Positions 47,005-59,157 of a DNA stretch of 64,000 bases are shown here, in pieces. Numbering within the stretch: the stretch's first letter is position 1; each line of letters opens with the position of its first letter. The notes below the pieces were generated by a model, which had not been told where the DNA came from, made no database searches, and worked only from the letters and a program-made list of their open reading frames with translations. The stretch is taken from assembly GCA_965644295.1 (NCBI GenBank), contig CBFFRP010000026.1, positions 39,571 to 103,570 of the forward strand, in the 5' to 3' direction. Both the position numbers and the translations under genes were made by a program. Source of the DNA: Paraphysomonas bandaiensis. Lineage: Eukaryota > Chrysophyceae.

Positions 47005-47440
47005 TCTTGTCGAATAAACAGGCATACGGGGTATTGGTATGTCTGCTGAATTCAAACATCCGGTCTGTTCTCCTTATTAAGGACTCGAAATCCTGAAGTC
47101 AGCAGATGTCACGTATATCAGTGGTTGCACTTTGTTGGTGCTTTCGTAGCGCCAGACAGTAGGATAAATAACAGAGTTAAGCATTAAGCACTAGTTAGTT
47201 AAGTTGTTTCGCCTAATTAGTTCTGACTCTTACACGCCTATTGCTAATAAGAAGACATTCACTACAGGTATATTATCAACATTTGCTTTGAGTGATAGAG
47301 TGAAAGTGGTTACACCTTGGTGCTTGCGGTGACGCACATGCAGCTTTCGTAGCGTTAACTGGTAGGATATCAGACTCTAAAGCGCCTATTGCTAATAATA
47401 TGACGTTCACTACTCAATTGGTTTCCAATTCTCTCTTGTC
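47005..47440. mobile_element. MITE-family copies, two partial or nested
   Basis: After a fold-back fragment (CGAATAAACAGGCATACGGG), a copy begins near 47068 (TTAAGGACTCGAAATCCTGA, GTCAGCAGATGTCACGTATA) and runs to CGCCTATTGCTAATAAGAAG near 47250. A second piece (GTGGTTACACCTTGGTGCTT, GCAGCTTTCGTAGCGTTAAC, CGCCTATTGCTAATAATATG) ends near 47430. Both match the element at 12665-12931 in the opposite orientation. Confidence 0.55.
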
Positions 47441-47939
47441 ATGTCGTTTTATTAATAATCGTACGAAGTAAAACTTCTGTTGACAAAAATGTATTTCAGA
47501 CGCATTCATTGGTTCAGCAATATATGGGGACTATGAGCAATTTCCAACACCCGTTAGCAGCAGAGATATTTAGTTGAATAATTATAATTTCTTGGGAGTA
47601 CAATAAGTTCGACGAAGCCAGTTTAAGGTTTACGTACTATAAGGTTAATTTCAGTGACATGCCCAATACAAGTGGAAATTTTCTTCTTAATATTACGCAA
47701 TACGAATGCAAGAAAATTCGCATTGTACAATATAGGCATAGAACGACACTGAGGTTAAGATTACAGATGTTACGTTCACTCTGACCTATTGAATGCCTTA
47801 CTTATTGTACATACACATACATGGCCATCGGCCATATAAGAAAATAATCCATCGTCAGAATAGTTAACTACGAATAACACCATTATTAACTATATACCAT
47901 CAGTGAACAATGCAACTAAACTATTCCCATATTTAATCA
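47441..47939. other. Noncoding 3' flank of the two-pore channel gene
   Basis: AT-rich, no gene recognised. Confidence 0.4.
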
Positions 47940-50900
47940 CTACTTCGGCTGGCTGCGTTGCTTGTGTGATTTTGCTGAGTCGAGACTCTCTTGTGCATCT
48001 CTACACGCCTCCTTCTGAAGTGCTAGCTGGTGTAGAGCGTCCTCCAGCATCTGTGTGAGAAGCTCCACTCGACGCTTATCCTTAATAGCTTGTGGAGCAA
48101 GTGCAGTTTCTCCCCCTGACCAGAACGACATCATGCTGGTTGACTTCTCTCCCACTTTCACCGCTGCCGTTGATGCTGCAGCAGGGGGTGGAGAGGGTGA
48201 ACGCAAGACCTCTGGTTTCGCGAGATCCTCCTGAAAAAAACCGCCATCAGCAATTGCTTGAAAGCACTGTGACACGGAAGCAAGATCCAAGGATGAACGC
48301 CTGGTAGGACGTTTCTTCTTCCCAGGAGAGTTATTTTCTGCATTGGGCTCTGTATTACTTTTAGTAGAGAGTAGCGCCGGACTGGGTAATTCAGTTGGAG
48401 ACACGATATCAGGGTGCTCGTCATCACTGGAGTCCCGGCGAATGCGCTTCTCAGCTGCTGCCATATTGCGACGTATGTTATCAACCGCAGCATCAATGGC
48501 TTTCCCTCGACTCTCAATAGTATCCAGGTCTTCAGTCAACTCAAATATTTTTTGCTTGTTGAACTGGTATACTCCCTCGTCTCCCACTTGGCGCCGCCCC
48601 TTCAATACATCACTACCACCTCCCGCCGCAAGTAAAGCCTGTTTCTTTGCCTCTTCATCTTGGTTGCGACGAGAAATAAAGGCTTGCATAATAAACGCAA
48701 ACAGCAGGGGAATAACTATCATCGCCATCACCATTCGGTACGTGAAGAAGAACAGCATGCTAGGGACTCTCTCAGTATGTGCCGCAGCATCCATTATTAT
48801 ACTCCAGTTGCCCAAGATGGATACCTCGAACAAAGTGTATATGGTCTGCAAAAGGGTATTGAAGTTAAGCAGATGCGTGAAATTGTCTCGCCAGTACGTC
48901 GAGTCATCATCAGCATTTTCGCCAATTTTCTCCTCATTAAATGCGTTACATAGCCTGGTGTGCCCAAAAACACTGAAAAAGTAAATTACCGAGAAAAGCA
49001 AGAAAAACATTCGCAAAACAAGAGGGAATATTGAAATGAACAACTCCGAATCGCGCATGTACTGGAACACGCTAAGGAATCTCAGAACTTGCACCACAAG
49101 AAGAGAGACAAATGCAGGACTGTAGTGATTGTTGTCATCGTCCCCAACTATTATCATCAGTACCAGACTTATCACGTTGATAATCATAATGAATCCGTAT
49201 CCAGTGCGCCGCATATATTTAGGAAACCCCCAAGCATAAATTAACACAATCATTTGTATCCACAGACACGCTTCTAAAAACCACCCCACACGCATCCATT
49301 CGCTGCTATTCCGGTTTCCGGATATCAATACCAGCTGCACTGCGAGCACTACACGAATAGCTCGAAAAAAATCTCGAAATGGTGCGAAGTCTCTGTCCCC
49401 AAGCAGAGGAAGTCGGAATGGAAGCATGTCATCGAAACGGATCGAAAAGTCCACTATGTATCTCATCATTGCCTTCACGGACACCGGTGTAGTGAATTTA
49501 CCACAGTCATCTTCGCCCATGTTGAGAGCAGAGTTTACTGAAGATTTCGTGGACATGCTTGCCGCCACTGGAGCCTCACTAGCAGCATTCATTTCCTGGG
49601 GATGGGACTTGCCTTGTGTGGCTGAGTGTATGAGGTTGAGTGCACCTCCATCTGTAGTTCGAAACACATTTTCCTCCGTAGGAGCAGCTTTCATAGAAGG
49701 GGGGGTCTGGTCCACTTCTCCTGCAGAATCCTTTTTCAGTGGAACAGAGTTAGAAGAGGTATCCCAGTGAAATTGCATAACTCCAATATCGATATCTAGT
49801 GATTCTCGCTGACGGAGTGTACTTTCCAGACGGTTTCCATCCTCTCCAATATTGCTATTGGGGTCTATATCCACTCGAGCGGATATGAGTGCACATAACC
49901 GGAACAGACCTACAGAGTCTATTGTATCTTTGGTCGCATCCATAGCCGTATCTTTCTCACACTCGAGACTAAATAACATGTCTGCAAGCCTCGAGTTGAC
50001 TCTATACTTTCCCTGAATACAGGCGCAGAACCTCATCCAGGCTTCACGGGACACGTATCCATGCCTGTCGGAAAGGTAGTCATGAATGGCCACAAATGCC
50101 TGTCTCCTGTTTCTAAGTTGTCGGTTGAATATACGAGTAGCAAATATCCGGTATTGTCTGTTGCCCACTGCCACAACAAGGTTGGTACACAATAGATCTC
50201 CAAAGAGTAGTAAGGAGACGAAAAATACTCCTGATGCAGCATGTTTATCGAAGTACTCATTCACAACAAAAGCATTCCAGGATCGTGCCGTGAGAGCGTG
50301 GAGGCAAGTCAGTAGGGACTCAGGAAGTGAAACAAAGCGATTATTCTCGTCAGTATCAACTTTTCGAAAAAGAATGAATCCAACATAGCTCCATATTAGT
50401 AGTACGGCAAGATAAAGCATCAAAATATTGATCGACTTGTAGAAAGAAATTAGCAACCCGTGCATTAATTGACGCATGCTATTACGCCGGGAGATGTATA
50501 TAAAAGGAAGCAGTGCACGAGCAAAGCGAATCGGGCGACCAGTGCCAAAGAACACAAGCAAGTCCAATAGTAGAATCGAAGAAGCAATAATGCGGAATAG
50601 AATCCAATTATCCTTGTAAAAAGGGAGGTTTTCGGCGGCTTTCTTCTTGTGGTTATTAATCGACAATCTTAACAATATTTCTAGAATATACGCCAGTACA
50701 CATATGAGCCCGAACATGTTGACAACAAATGGTGACAGATATTTTCCCCCGCCAGAATTAAACATACCCACACTTCTGTCATGTTTCACGTCATTCCACG
50801 GACAGGACGGCTCTTCCAGGAATGGAGAGCAGATATGCATAAAACAAAGAACGGTATATATACCCAAGAACTGCCTGGACTTAATGAACCGATAGCAATG

Positions 50901-51197
50901 TAACTCAAAGGGCGTGTTGGGATAGTCTATCTTCCATCCGAGAACGCCATCATCAAACCTGAACCATAAACACACCCCGTCAATCGACCGCCCCGACGAC
51001 ATACACACACATACATACACATACAGAGGCACTCACCACAGAGCCAGCAGAGAGAACTTGTTCTCCTCAGTGTGCAGGTCTAGTTTAGGGGGTATGTCGA
51101 CCGTGAGCTCATCGTGCATGAGCAGCTCCTCCCACTCATCTTGCAGCTTCCTCAGAGCGGGATCTATGTCCGCATAAGATAGCTCAGGCCTCGACAT
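47940..51197 (-). CDS. Two-pore channel (TPC-type cation channel)
   Basis: Exons 51037-51197 and 47940-50958 (minus) give 1,059 residues; the first exon starts MSRPELSYADIDPALRKLQD. Two six-helix channel repeats are visible. Repeat I has an arginine-rich S4 (RPIRFARALLPFIYISRRNS) and pore motif LTARSWNAFVV near residue 277. Repeat II, from about residue 560, ends with pore motif EVSILGNWSIIMDA near residue 770. The linker holds a degenerate EF-hand-like pair (LSDRHGYVSREAW). The architecture is that of two-pore channels, endolysosomal or vacuolar Na+/Ca2+ channels responding to NAADP, PI(3,5)P2 or voltage. The long C-tail has two coiled-coil parts (IDAAVDNIRRNMAAAEKRIR; RVELLTQMLEDALHQLALQK) joined by a disordered Ser/Pro linker, longer than in animal or plant TPCs. 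S4 of repeat II has few basic residues, so voltage sensing there is doubtful. Confidence 0.87.
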
Positions 51198-51498
51198 GTC
51201 ACTCACTATCACCGCATTAACACACCACTAACAGAGATATGTCACACTATACTTATAAGACCACCCGGCTGTATGTGTACTCTGCAGGTCTCATATCTGC
51301 ACTGGATATACCCACCTGCCCATACACTCCACCCAACACACACAGCAGCTCAGACATACCACAACGGTGAACCATATACGGTACATACAACAGTGTGATG
51401 TATATATACCTACGGGCAGCGACACCCACAACTACACTGCATATACAACTGTATAGTTCAACCGACACACCACATCTACATACTCTATACGTATGTAC
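51198..51498. promoter_or_regulatory. Upstream region of the two-pore channel gene
   Basis: About 300 bp before the TPC start contain TATACAACTGTATA (about 51443-51456), GCTGTATGTGTAC and other TATAC/GTATA runs, then the tetranucleotide array. A promoter role is inferred from position. Confidence 0.3.
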
Positions 51499-52472
51499 AG
51501 TATGTATGTATGTATGTATGTATGTATGTATGTATGTATGTATGTATGTATGTATGTATGTATGTATGTATGTATGTATGTATGTATGTATGTATGTAGG
51601 TATGTATGTATGTATGTATGTATGTATGTATGTATGTAGGTATGTATGTATGTATGTATGTATGTATGTATGTATGTAGGTATGTATGTATGTATGTATG
51701 TATGTATGTATGTATGTATGTAGGTATGTATGTATGTATGTATGTATGTATGTATGTATGTATGTATGTATGTATGTATGTATGTATGTATGTATGTATG
51801 TATGTATGTATGTATGTATGTATGTATTATGTAGGTAGGTAGGTAGGTAGGTAGGTATGTATGTAGGTATGTATGTATGTATGTATGTATGTATGTAGGT
51901 GTGTATGTATGTATGTAGGTATGTATGTATGTATGTAGGTATGTATGTATGTATGTAGGTATGTATGTATGTATGTAGGTATGTATGTATGTATGTATGT
52001 ATGTATGTATGTATGTAGGTATGTATGTATGTATGTATGTATGTATGTATGTATGTATGTATGTATGTATGTATGTATGTATGTATGTATGTATGTATGT
52101 ATGTATGTATGTATGTATGTATGTATGTATGTATGTATGTATGTAGGTATGTATGTATGTATGTATGTATGTATGTATGTATGTATGTATGTATGTAGGT
52201 ATGTATGTATGTATGTATGTATGTATGTATGTATGTATGTATGTATGTATGTATGTATGTATGTATGTATGTATGTATGTATGTATGTATGTATGTATGT
52301 ATGTATGTATGTATGTATGTATGTATGTATGTATGTATGTATGTATGTATGTATGTATGTATGTATGTATGTATGTATGTATGTATGTATGTATGTATGT
52401 ATGTATGTATGTATGTATGTATGTATGTATGTATGTATGTATGTATGTAGGTATGTATGTAGGTATCTATAT
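51499..52472. repeat. (TATG)n tetranucleotide array with GTAG variants
   Basis: About 970 bp of TATG repeats with scattered TAGG units, including a run of GTAG near 51832-51856. It is the reverse-complement sequence class of the ATAC array at 37757-38326. All MYVC-type ORFs are artefacts. It lies between the divergent TPC and PLAC8 genes. Confidence 0.97.
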
Positions 52473-52517
52473 AGTGTCAGGCTATTATAGTGCGCTGGTT
52501 GTTGTTGTTGTCAAAGC

Positions 52518-53052
52518 ATGTCTAATTCGGAAAAGAGAAAGTGGAAGTCATCGCTTTTCGGATGCTGCTCTTATCGTTCCCCTACAGGGGAGTGTAAGTG
52601 GTGTCCGTTCTTCTTCCCTATGTCTGTTATGGGTGGGTCATCGCCATCAGCAGCAGGGTACTTCGCATGGACTCATAGTGATTGTGTGTAGGAACTTGTT
52701 GTGCGGCTGGTCGTATCGTAAGTAAGGTCGAAAGAGAGGATCCCATCGTATGCGATATGGGGTATGATGATTCATGTCAACCGTTGCTGTAATGACTGTC
52801 AACAGATGTCAGGGACTGGCCTGCTGCTTTTTGAGCAATGCACTTCTGGGCCCTCCCGGGTGGCTTATATTGGGAGGGTGTCTCAGAAGTCGCGTCGTTG
52901 ATAAATTTAATGTGGAAGAGGAAGGAAATCCAGTGTGCAATTGCATTTGCTATCCGTGCTCATATTTCCAGATGCTTGTTTCGCTAGAAGAATGGACAAA
53001 GGAACAGGCAGTAGCTGGTACTGGAACTTCTCTGAAGACACCGCTGGTGTAG
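52518..53052 (+). CDS. PLAC8/cornifelin-family cysteine-rich protein
   Basis: Exons 52518-52636, 52692-52721 and 52806-53052 give 131 residues and close in frame. The start MSNSEKRKWKSSLFGCCSY is the PLAC8 entry (W..LF.C). It is followed by ECKWCPFFFPMSVMGGN, a hydrophobic middle (ACCFLSNALLGPPGWLILGG), LRSRVVDKFNVEEEGNPV and the closing cysteine cluster CNCICYPCSYFQMLVSLEEW. PLAC8 proteins are small membrane-associated proteins. Plant and fungal members act in metal (Cd, Zn, Ca) transport or cell-size control, animal ones in differentiation. The cysteine motif differs from the classic CCXXXXCPC, so transport should not be assumed. The middle exon is only 30 nt, inferred from phase and fit. 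The start lies about 45 bp after the tetranucleotide array. Confidence 0.82.
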
Positions 53053-54311
53053 AATATTAAAGACCGAGTGCAAAATAATATCTCTTGTAGAACATCTACT
53101 TAATGAAGTATTATGCCCGCAATAAAGTAAGGATGCAAGTGGAGTAGTTTATGGTAATATTAAATCTATTAATTTCATTAACCATTCAGAGTTTTGAACA
53201 TGTGGCTTTAACTGCAATATACCTTCTTCAATATTGTTAATATGCACACCATGGACATATCTGGCGGAGTTTGACTACCGATTTGCATATATCTTTTAGT
53301 TGATGATTGGACGAGAGATATCAGATGTAGAGTAGAAAAATAAGTTATCCTGGTTTCCAGTAACACTTCGACAAAGAAATGTTTAGAGCAACACACACAC
53401 AACATGACGACGAAAATTTTTTTCTACTACTTGCAATCTTTCTATGAATTTTTCTTCTTTCAAAACCTGAAAAATACATATAATATACCGTTACATATAA
53501 TTCTATTACTATTTCACGTTTTTATTTAAATTTCATATATAAGGGCAATTCTTAAAGAGTATTTCTTATTATATTACTTTATTACTTTCTTATATAATTT
53601 TAATTTGATATATTTTATTTTTATATATAACTTTAAAGCCCTGTTTGCATATTATATGCAGCGATAGCGGAATGTTATGAAAAGAAAGGAAATTGAAAAA
53701 GAAATTTCGTCGTTATGTTGTGTGTGTGAACACTTCGACGAGATGTGAGATGAAAAGAACAATGAACAGCAGTTAGCTGTATACCACGAATTCATAATGA
53801 CGTATAAAGTATATCAAAATTTGACTTTTTGGGATATGTATTAACTTAACAACTGAAGGTTAACTTATACTCAATGCTGAGAATTATAAATTACTATATT
53901 CAATATCTCTTATTTCTCACCAATTTCATGTTATCTCTACTACCACTCATTTCGAAGTACGATCTTACTTCGTCGCTATAGTTTGCATCAGGGTTAGGGA
54001 ACAATATATTGATTGGTGGACCGGCCATATATTCTATTGCTTACAATAGCTTACAATACAATTGCAATTATTGCAATCAATATTATGATATAGTCATATA
54101 CGAAAAGATTCTTAACTGTAGGGTGCAAAATATACGTTCATGGCCATAAATAATTAATATCCCTAAAAATAAGGGAAAGCCCATTTTTTATGTTCTTTTC
54201 TAGTTTTTATGTATCGCCAGCTCAAACCTACTCTATACGTCTACAAATGTATGTACAGTACTTAATATGATATAGATATATTCTCATACTGATAAGAAGA
54301 GACGAGGAACG
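53053..54311. other. AT-rich noncoding spacer
   Basis: Very AT-rich; no gene or recognisable repeat beyond the PLAC8 3' flank. Confidence 0.4.
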
Positions 54312-54484
54312 ATGAAAGCATACAAAAGTAGAGATATTTACAGATGTTTTTGGAGTCCAGTTGAAGGTGAACCAAACAAGCACGAGTGCAAAGTCTGTGG
54401 GCGCAGACGACAACAGAATATTCGAAATGGATACAACAATTAAAGAATCACACGATATCACATGATGGCTGGGAAGATCAATAG
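54312..54484 (+). pseudogene. BED zinc-finger relic of a hAT-type transposase
   Basis: The frame reads KSRDIYRCFWSPVEGEPNKH, then ECKVCGRRRQQNIRNGYN. After a frameshift it reads QLKNHTISHDGWEDQ and stops. The C-x2-C...H-x4-H layout with GY.NL..H is the BED finger at the N-terminus of hAT transposases (oomycete-like variety). The catalytic part is absent nearby. Confidence 0.6.
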
Positions 54485-55230
54485 TATTGTTGTACCAGTT
54501 TAAAAATTCCATCAATATTATTGGTGAGACGCTAACTAACAATAGTATCGCAATATATTGTTCCCTAGCCCTGGTTTGCATGACTATAGCTTACACGCAT
54601 TGTCACTATATTCCTTTTCACTACTATATACTTCTTGTCATTTATTCTCGTAGTACGATTAACCACAACAGTATACCACTCGTAGCGGTTATAATTTAAA
54701 TATCATAGCTACAACTACAGCTTTCAATTGCTCTCATATAGGAGAAATCAACAAAGAATACTCATATAAGTGCTACTATCATATTGATGTCAGACAGAAT
54801 TCGCATTCGTTTCTGGATTTATTATTAGTGAACATACGAGCAACACAAAATAGAGAAGTAGTGAAATAATTGCATATATGCATATATCACACCATTATCA
54901 GATTCTATGGCAATGGTATTGAAGAGACCTGAGACAAATCTCAATTGCAGACTACGAGATTACATGTATAATACAGGCAACGAAGATTATTTATTGACCA
55001 AGCAATATTATCAAAACTCGGCATGGCAGAAGCTAACTATACTCCAAAAATACAACACTATTTCTAGCAGTATCTTCGTCATATTTTGTTGGGGCCAATT
55101 CCAGAATACTAATATATACTATTTCATCTATGTCGTTAATTCCACTACTTCTACAGGCCACATTCTCGGTTTCTGAATAGCTGCATTTCAGAACTGATGT
55201 ATAGTAGTATGTGATCAGGAGCACGCTGTG
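54485..55230. other. AT-rich noncoding spacer
   Basis: An 89-codon ORF (54907-55176) reads LRDYMYNTGNEDYLLTKQYY. It could be a decayed transposon piece but has no family I can name. Otherwise nothing is seen. Confidence 0.35.
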
Positions 55231-58200
55231 CTAATGTGCATGTTTGTAGTAGAAGTTTGCCATTGAGGTTGTCCTGTGCAACAACACGTAAGAAAATAAA
55301 CAATCGTATCATGCTCATACTTCTCCATATTCTTTTTCTGGTCCCTTTGATTGCTATGGATATTATCTGCCGACTTGTTGCGCTCCATAGTGCCCGTGGT
55401 GCTACCACTGGCAGTAGCTTGTAGCTCTGCAACAGCAGTTCCTGACAGTTACACAAATCAAACAAGAATTACGGCGAACAACGAAAGGGTATCACCTGAA
55501 TTCGACCTTCTGACAAGAAGTGGGCCCGAATTCTCTCTGTGGATTTTCTTTCCCTCTTGAAGAGGTTCATCAGTGCCCACTACTGCAATGTTGTACCAGT
55601 CTGTATCAGCAGTAACTACTCTGGCATCAGGAACAGACGGAGCAGAAATTTCAGGGCTTGGAGTCTGTGACATACCACCGCTGACATTTCTGAAAAGACT
55701 AGAAATACCAGTGCTATGCGAAGGCTGGGGTTGACTAAGTGGCGGCACTACGACTGGAGAGTCCTTCCCCGTGTCCCGAGTAAGTTCTATGTTTGCTGCA
55801 CCTTCGTACACGCCATGTCATCTCGACGCAATTTGTGTGAAAACTACATTAACCTGTGTGTTTATAAGGAGAATCAGGAAGTGCTCCTAGGCTAGACTGC
55901 TGCTCCAGCACTCCATGCTGCTCTAAGGCTTTCATATTCTCCTCATATGACCCTTCTGACTCACCTAAACCCGACAATGCACAATATTATGTTAATCCAT
56001 CTCAACCCAGAGCATAATAATAATAATAATAAAAGGCGACAATGGAGTGTGGAGGGTACATATATACCGGGCAAAGGATCCGCCACTGACAGTCCAGAGA
56101 GGTTCACTATCGAACGTGTAGTGTAGAAAGATGGAACACGCCCACGTGGTACAGCGTTGCCCTGCTGGCTATTTTCTTGTGATATACGTTTACGTAACCG
56201 CTGCACACATCTGACCAAATATATCAGACAAAGCAATACACACATTCTCGTCACTCACTTATCCAGTGCTACCTCGACCATACAGTGAGCCTTGATTCGA
56301 GACATGTAAGGCCAGGTGTTTCGCATAGACACTTCCTGAATTTTCGAGTACTCTTCTTCACTAGGGTTCTACACATAATGTAAACAATGTATTGTCATGA
56401 ATAACACACTAAAACATACCTTCATGAACACTGTCCACGACGTCAACAGCGAAAGGTGCTTCCTCCATGGCATTATCGTGATATCAGACTCACGCCCCCC
56501 ATAGTCCTATGAATTCACCCGTCAGATAACAGGCCAAGAAAAGAAACAACGCCGACCTGAGTGAGCAGCTGGGATACACCGCGCCTAGCGCTCCACGACG
56601 GCGCAATTGCTCGGTATACTAGAAGGTCTGTAACTGCACGCACCCAATCCCTAGAGTACATAGGTCTTTGTCATTCCTAATTAAGCACTATGATTGTATT
56701 TTACCTGCACTGAGCCTTGAGAAAGCGCAAGACACCCACTATTAGACCATAGAGAGGTGGGGACCACACAGTAGCTTCAACAGAAAGGGTAGAGAATAGC
56801 GCAGAATGGGGGTTCACCTATGAAGAGTTAATATCCAACTAACTATTAAAATATATATTCCTGCCAAACTAGATGTGCGCACAATCCATGTTAATTATTA
56901 CCTGACTGACTATGAAATGGTTCACATTAAATAGTTCAGAAAGTTGCTGCATGGGCAAGTCGTTTTCTATGCTACCATCACTGTAGTGATGCATATTTGG
57001 ATGCAGCTCGTCCACGTCACTACCAGGTCCGCCACGGGTCCATTCATTTTCTGGTCGGAACTCACCATTCGGCTCCTTTACCATCAATGGAACTGTGTCA
57101 AACACGCCTACAAGGAAATTATTAGCGGAAAATTACATATCCTGTTCACAAATGAAACACACACCTGGTATGGCACAAGAGGCAAGAGCAGCACTCCAAA
57201 CGCAGATATGAGGAGCGGTGAGATAATTAAGCAGTCTTGGGGGATCGTAGTTATTGATGGGCGCGACTGTTATATTTATGATGCGACCTGTACGGTCGAA
57301 AGCTTCCTGGAATGTGTACAGACCAGTGTTCGCAATCACAACCTGCCCACTCTTTACAATCCGCATAACGTAAAAGGAGCTACAGCGTACCTCCTTCAAA
57401 TGATTAGTGTCGAGCTTAAGCAGACTCTTGTTATCCAAAAAGCACCCAAAAAGCATGTCTCCGATCCACCTAAGGCTCTGCGGGAAAAGGTATTGAAAGC
57501 GCATCTTGGCGGCAGAGGCAGAAGAATTCTCCCAACCGAAACGCAAATAATCCTTGCGGTATTTCTCTTGTGGCAAGTACTCCAGCTCTTCGTCAGTACG
57601 TGTGCTACATAAAAATTACATGCAGGATATACATAAAGCTTATAATAATGCATATGCGGAGAGCGATTACCCACACAGAACTTCGCTTACGTACAAAAGC
57701 ACGTATGTATGAATCTACTCACCCTATCATGGCAGCCATAAGTGACCCCGCAGAGGCCCCACTAATAACTCTCGGAAGTAGTCCCTGCTGAAATAGCTCT
57801 GTAGCCAGGCCAACGTGATAATACCCCAGTGAAGCGCCTCCTGACAACAGTAGAGCCGTTCGCCCATACGAATGGCGGGTTTCGTTAAAAAATGCAAGTT
57901 TCGCGTCTGTAGGAATCTGTATATATAGCAATCGGACAGAATATAAATACAACGCAATTGATACCTCATCTCCCGTATCTGAATCACATATGAAATTAAG
58001 TGCCGCGGTAACAGTGTCATGGTATTCCTCCACCAGAAATTTTGTGCCAGCCCGTGCCCTTGAAAATAGTCCCTCGTGTTGCATGCCATACATGTCACGA
58101 GCGAGACCCCCACGAATTCGGAACATCAGGTTAAATACATCCCCATTGTTAATCATCCACCTAATGTCTTTCGTACGTTTCTTCAAAACCTTGCAGTCGT

Positions 58201-58647
58201 AGAGACTGCTCTCCTCGATTCTGCGCCACTTGTCAACACCTGTGGTAGTGATACATGTCAGTACGACATCTAATTAACTCAACGTGTACCATTAACAACA
58301 TCCAACTGCTCAGCAATCTTCTTCCACTCCATGTAAGTTTTGGCATTCTCCATCTGCTGGGTGAGGGAAAGCACTTGTCGTCCCTTGGCAGAGCAAAGGC
58401 CGTATAGGTAGTGAGCGAAGTGTCCCAGCCACTGGTATCCGAAGACCGCTCCCTGCAGACACACAGCCACCACGAGCTGCTTCATGAGCTGTTTGGGGCC
58501 GAACACAGCATCCACAGCATTCAACACAGCCGCCTCTACTGCAGGAAGGTGCTGTATGGCGGTGCTCTGAGCTGTTTTCAGGAGCTCCAGGACCACAGGC
58601 AGACCCTCGTCGATAAACCTCCTCAGCGCGCGCTCATAGCTCTCCAT
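55231..58647 (-). CDS. SDP1/Tgl-type patatin-domain triacylglycerol lipase
   Basis: Fourteen minus-strand exons (58290-58647, 57965-58239, 57723-57916, 57165-57604, 56902-57107, 56705-56817, 56557-56650, 56420-56506, 56259-56368, 56068-56210, 55854-55964, 55496-55801, 55321-55441, 55231-55273) give 866 residues, near Arabidopsis SDP1. The N-terminal DUF3336-like region shows KWRRIEESSLYDCKVLKKRT. The patatin domain shows FFNETRHSYGRTALLLSGGA (oxyanion loop), the nucleophile elbow SGASAGS (Ser near 265), TFQEAFDRTGRIINITVAP, PPRLLNYLTAPHICVWSAAL and the dyad Asp in SDGSIENDLPMQQLSELFNV near residue 466, then NHFIVSQVNPHSALFS. Such lipases use a Ser-Asp dyad to hydrolyse triacylglycerol at lipid droplets and start fat mobilisation. 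A hydrophobic N-terminal segment (LMKQLVVAVCLQGAVFGYQW) may anchor it. The Ser/Gln-rich C-terminus is poorly conserved, and its last two small exons are the least certain part. Confidence 0.93.
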
Positions 58648-59157
58648 TCGATGCTACTGCTATTGAGAAACGTGTGTGTGTGGGAGGGAGTATACAGGTA
58701 TAGTGTACTTGAAAGGTGACTTATGCAGCTCTAACTCTTGTTCCTGATATCATACATACATATATATATATATATACGTGGAGAGTGGGGTGGAGTTAGT
58801 TATAGTCATGTGCTTCTCCAGTCTCGTAGGTACAGTACAGCAGTATGCAGGGTAGATGTGTGCGTACAGAAGTACATACTGTGTATGTCTGTGTATAGTG
58901 GTACCAGTGTACCGGTGTACCAGTGTACCGGTGTACCGGTGTACCTCCATCACTTTATTCACATTGTATGGCGGTGACTGTGACTGTACTCTTGTGCTGT
59001 GGTACGTATATCGTATCATACACGCAGTATACATGCGTGTGCTGTGCAGTGGTGCCGTGTGTTGCTTCCTGCTGGTGTGGGCAGGTGGCCATAGCTGACA
59101 CTATAATCTCCTCCACTCTCCTCTCTGTCGATCGTTCACGTCTATCCGTTGAGTAGA
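58648..59157. promoter_or_regulatory. Divergent promoter region between SDP1-type lipase and BUD22-like genes
   Basis: About 510 bp separate the start codons. They hold a (TA)n run near 58758-58778, GTACAGCAGTATGC (58835-58848; TAYNGCNGTA core) and five tandem decamers of GTACCRGTGT (about 58900-58945). Shared control of the two genes is possible but inferred. Confidence 0.4.

Noticed and set aside
56944-57612. 222-codon plus-strand ORF opposite the lipase gene
   Set aside because: It is antisense to conserved patatin exons and lacks any motif; a shadow frame.
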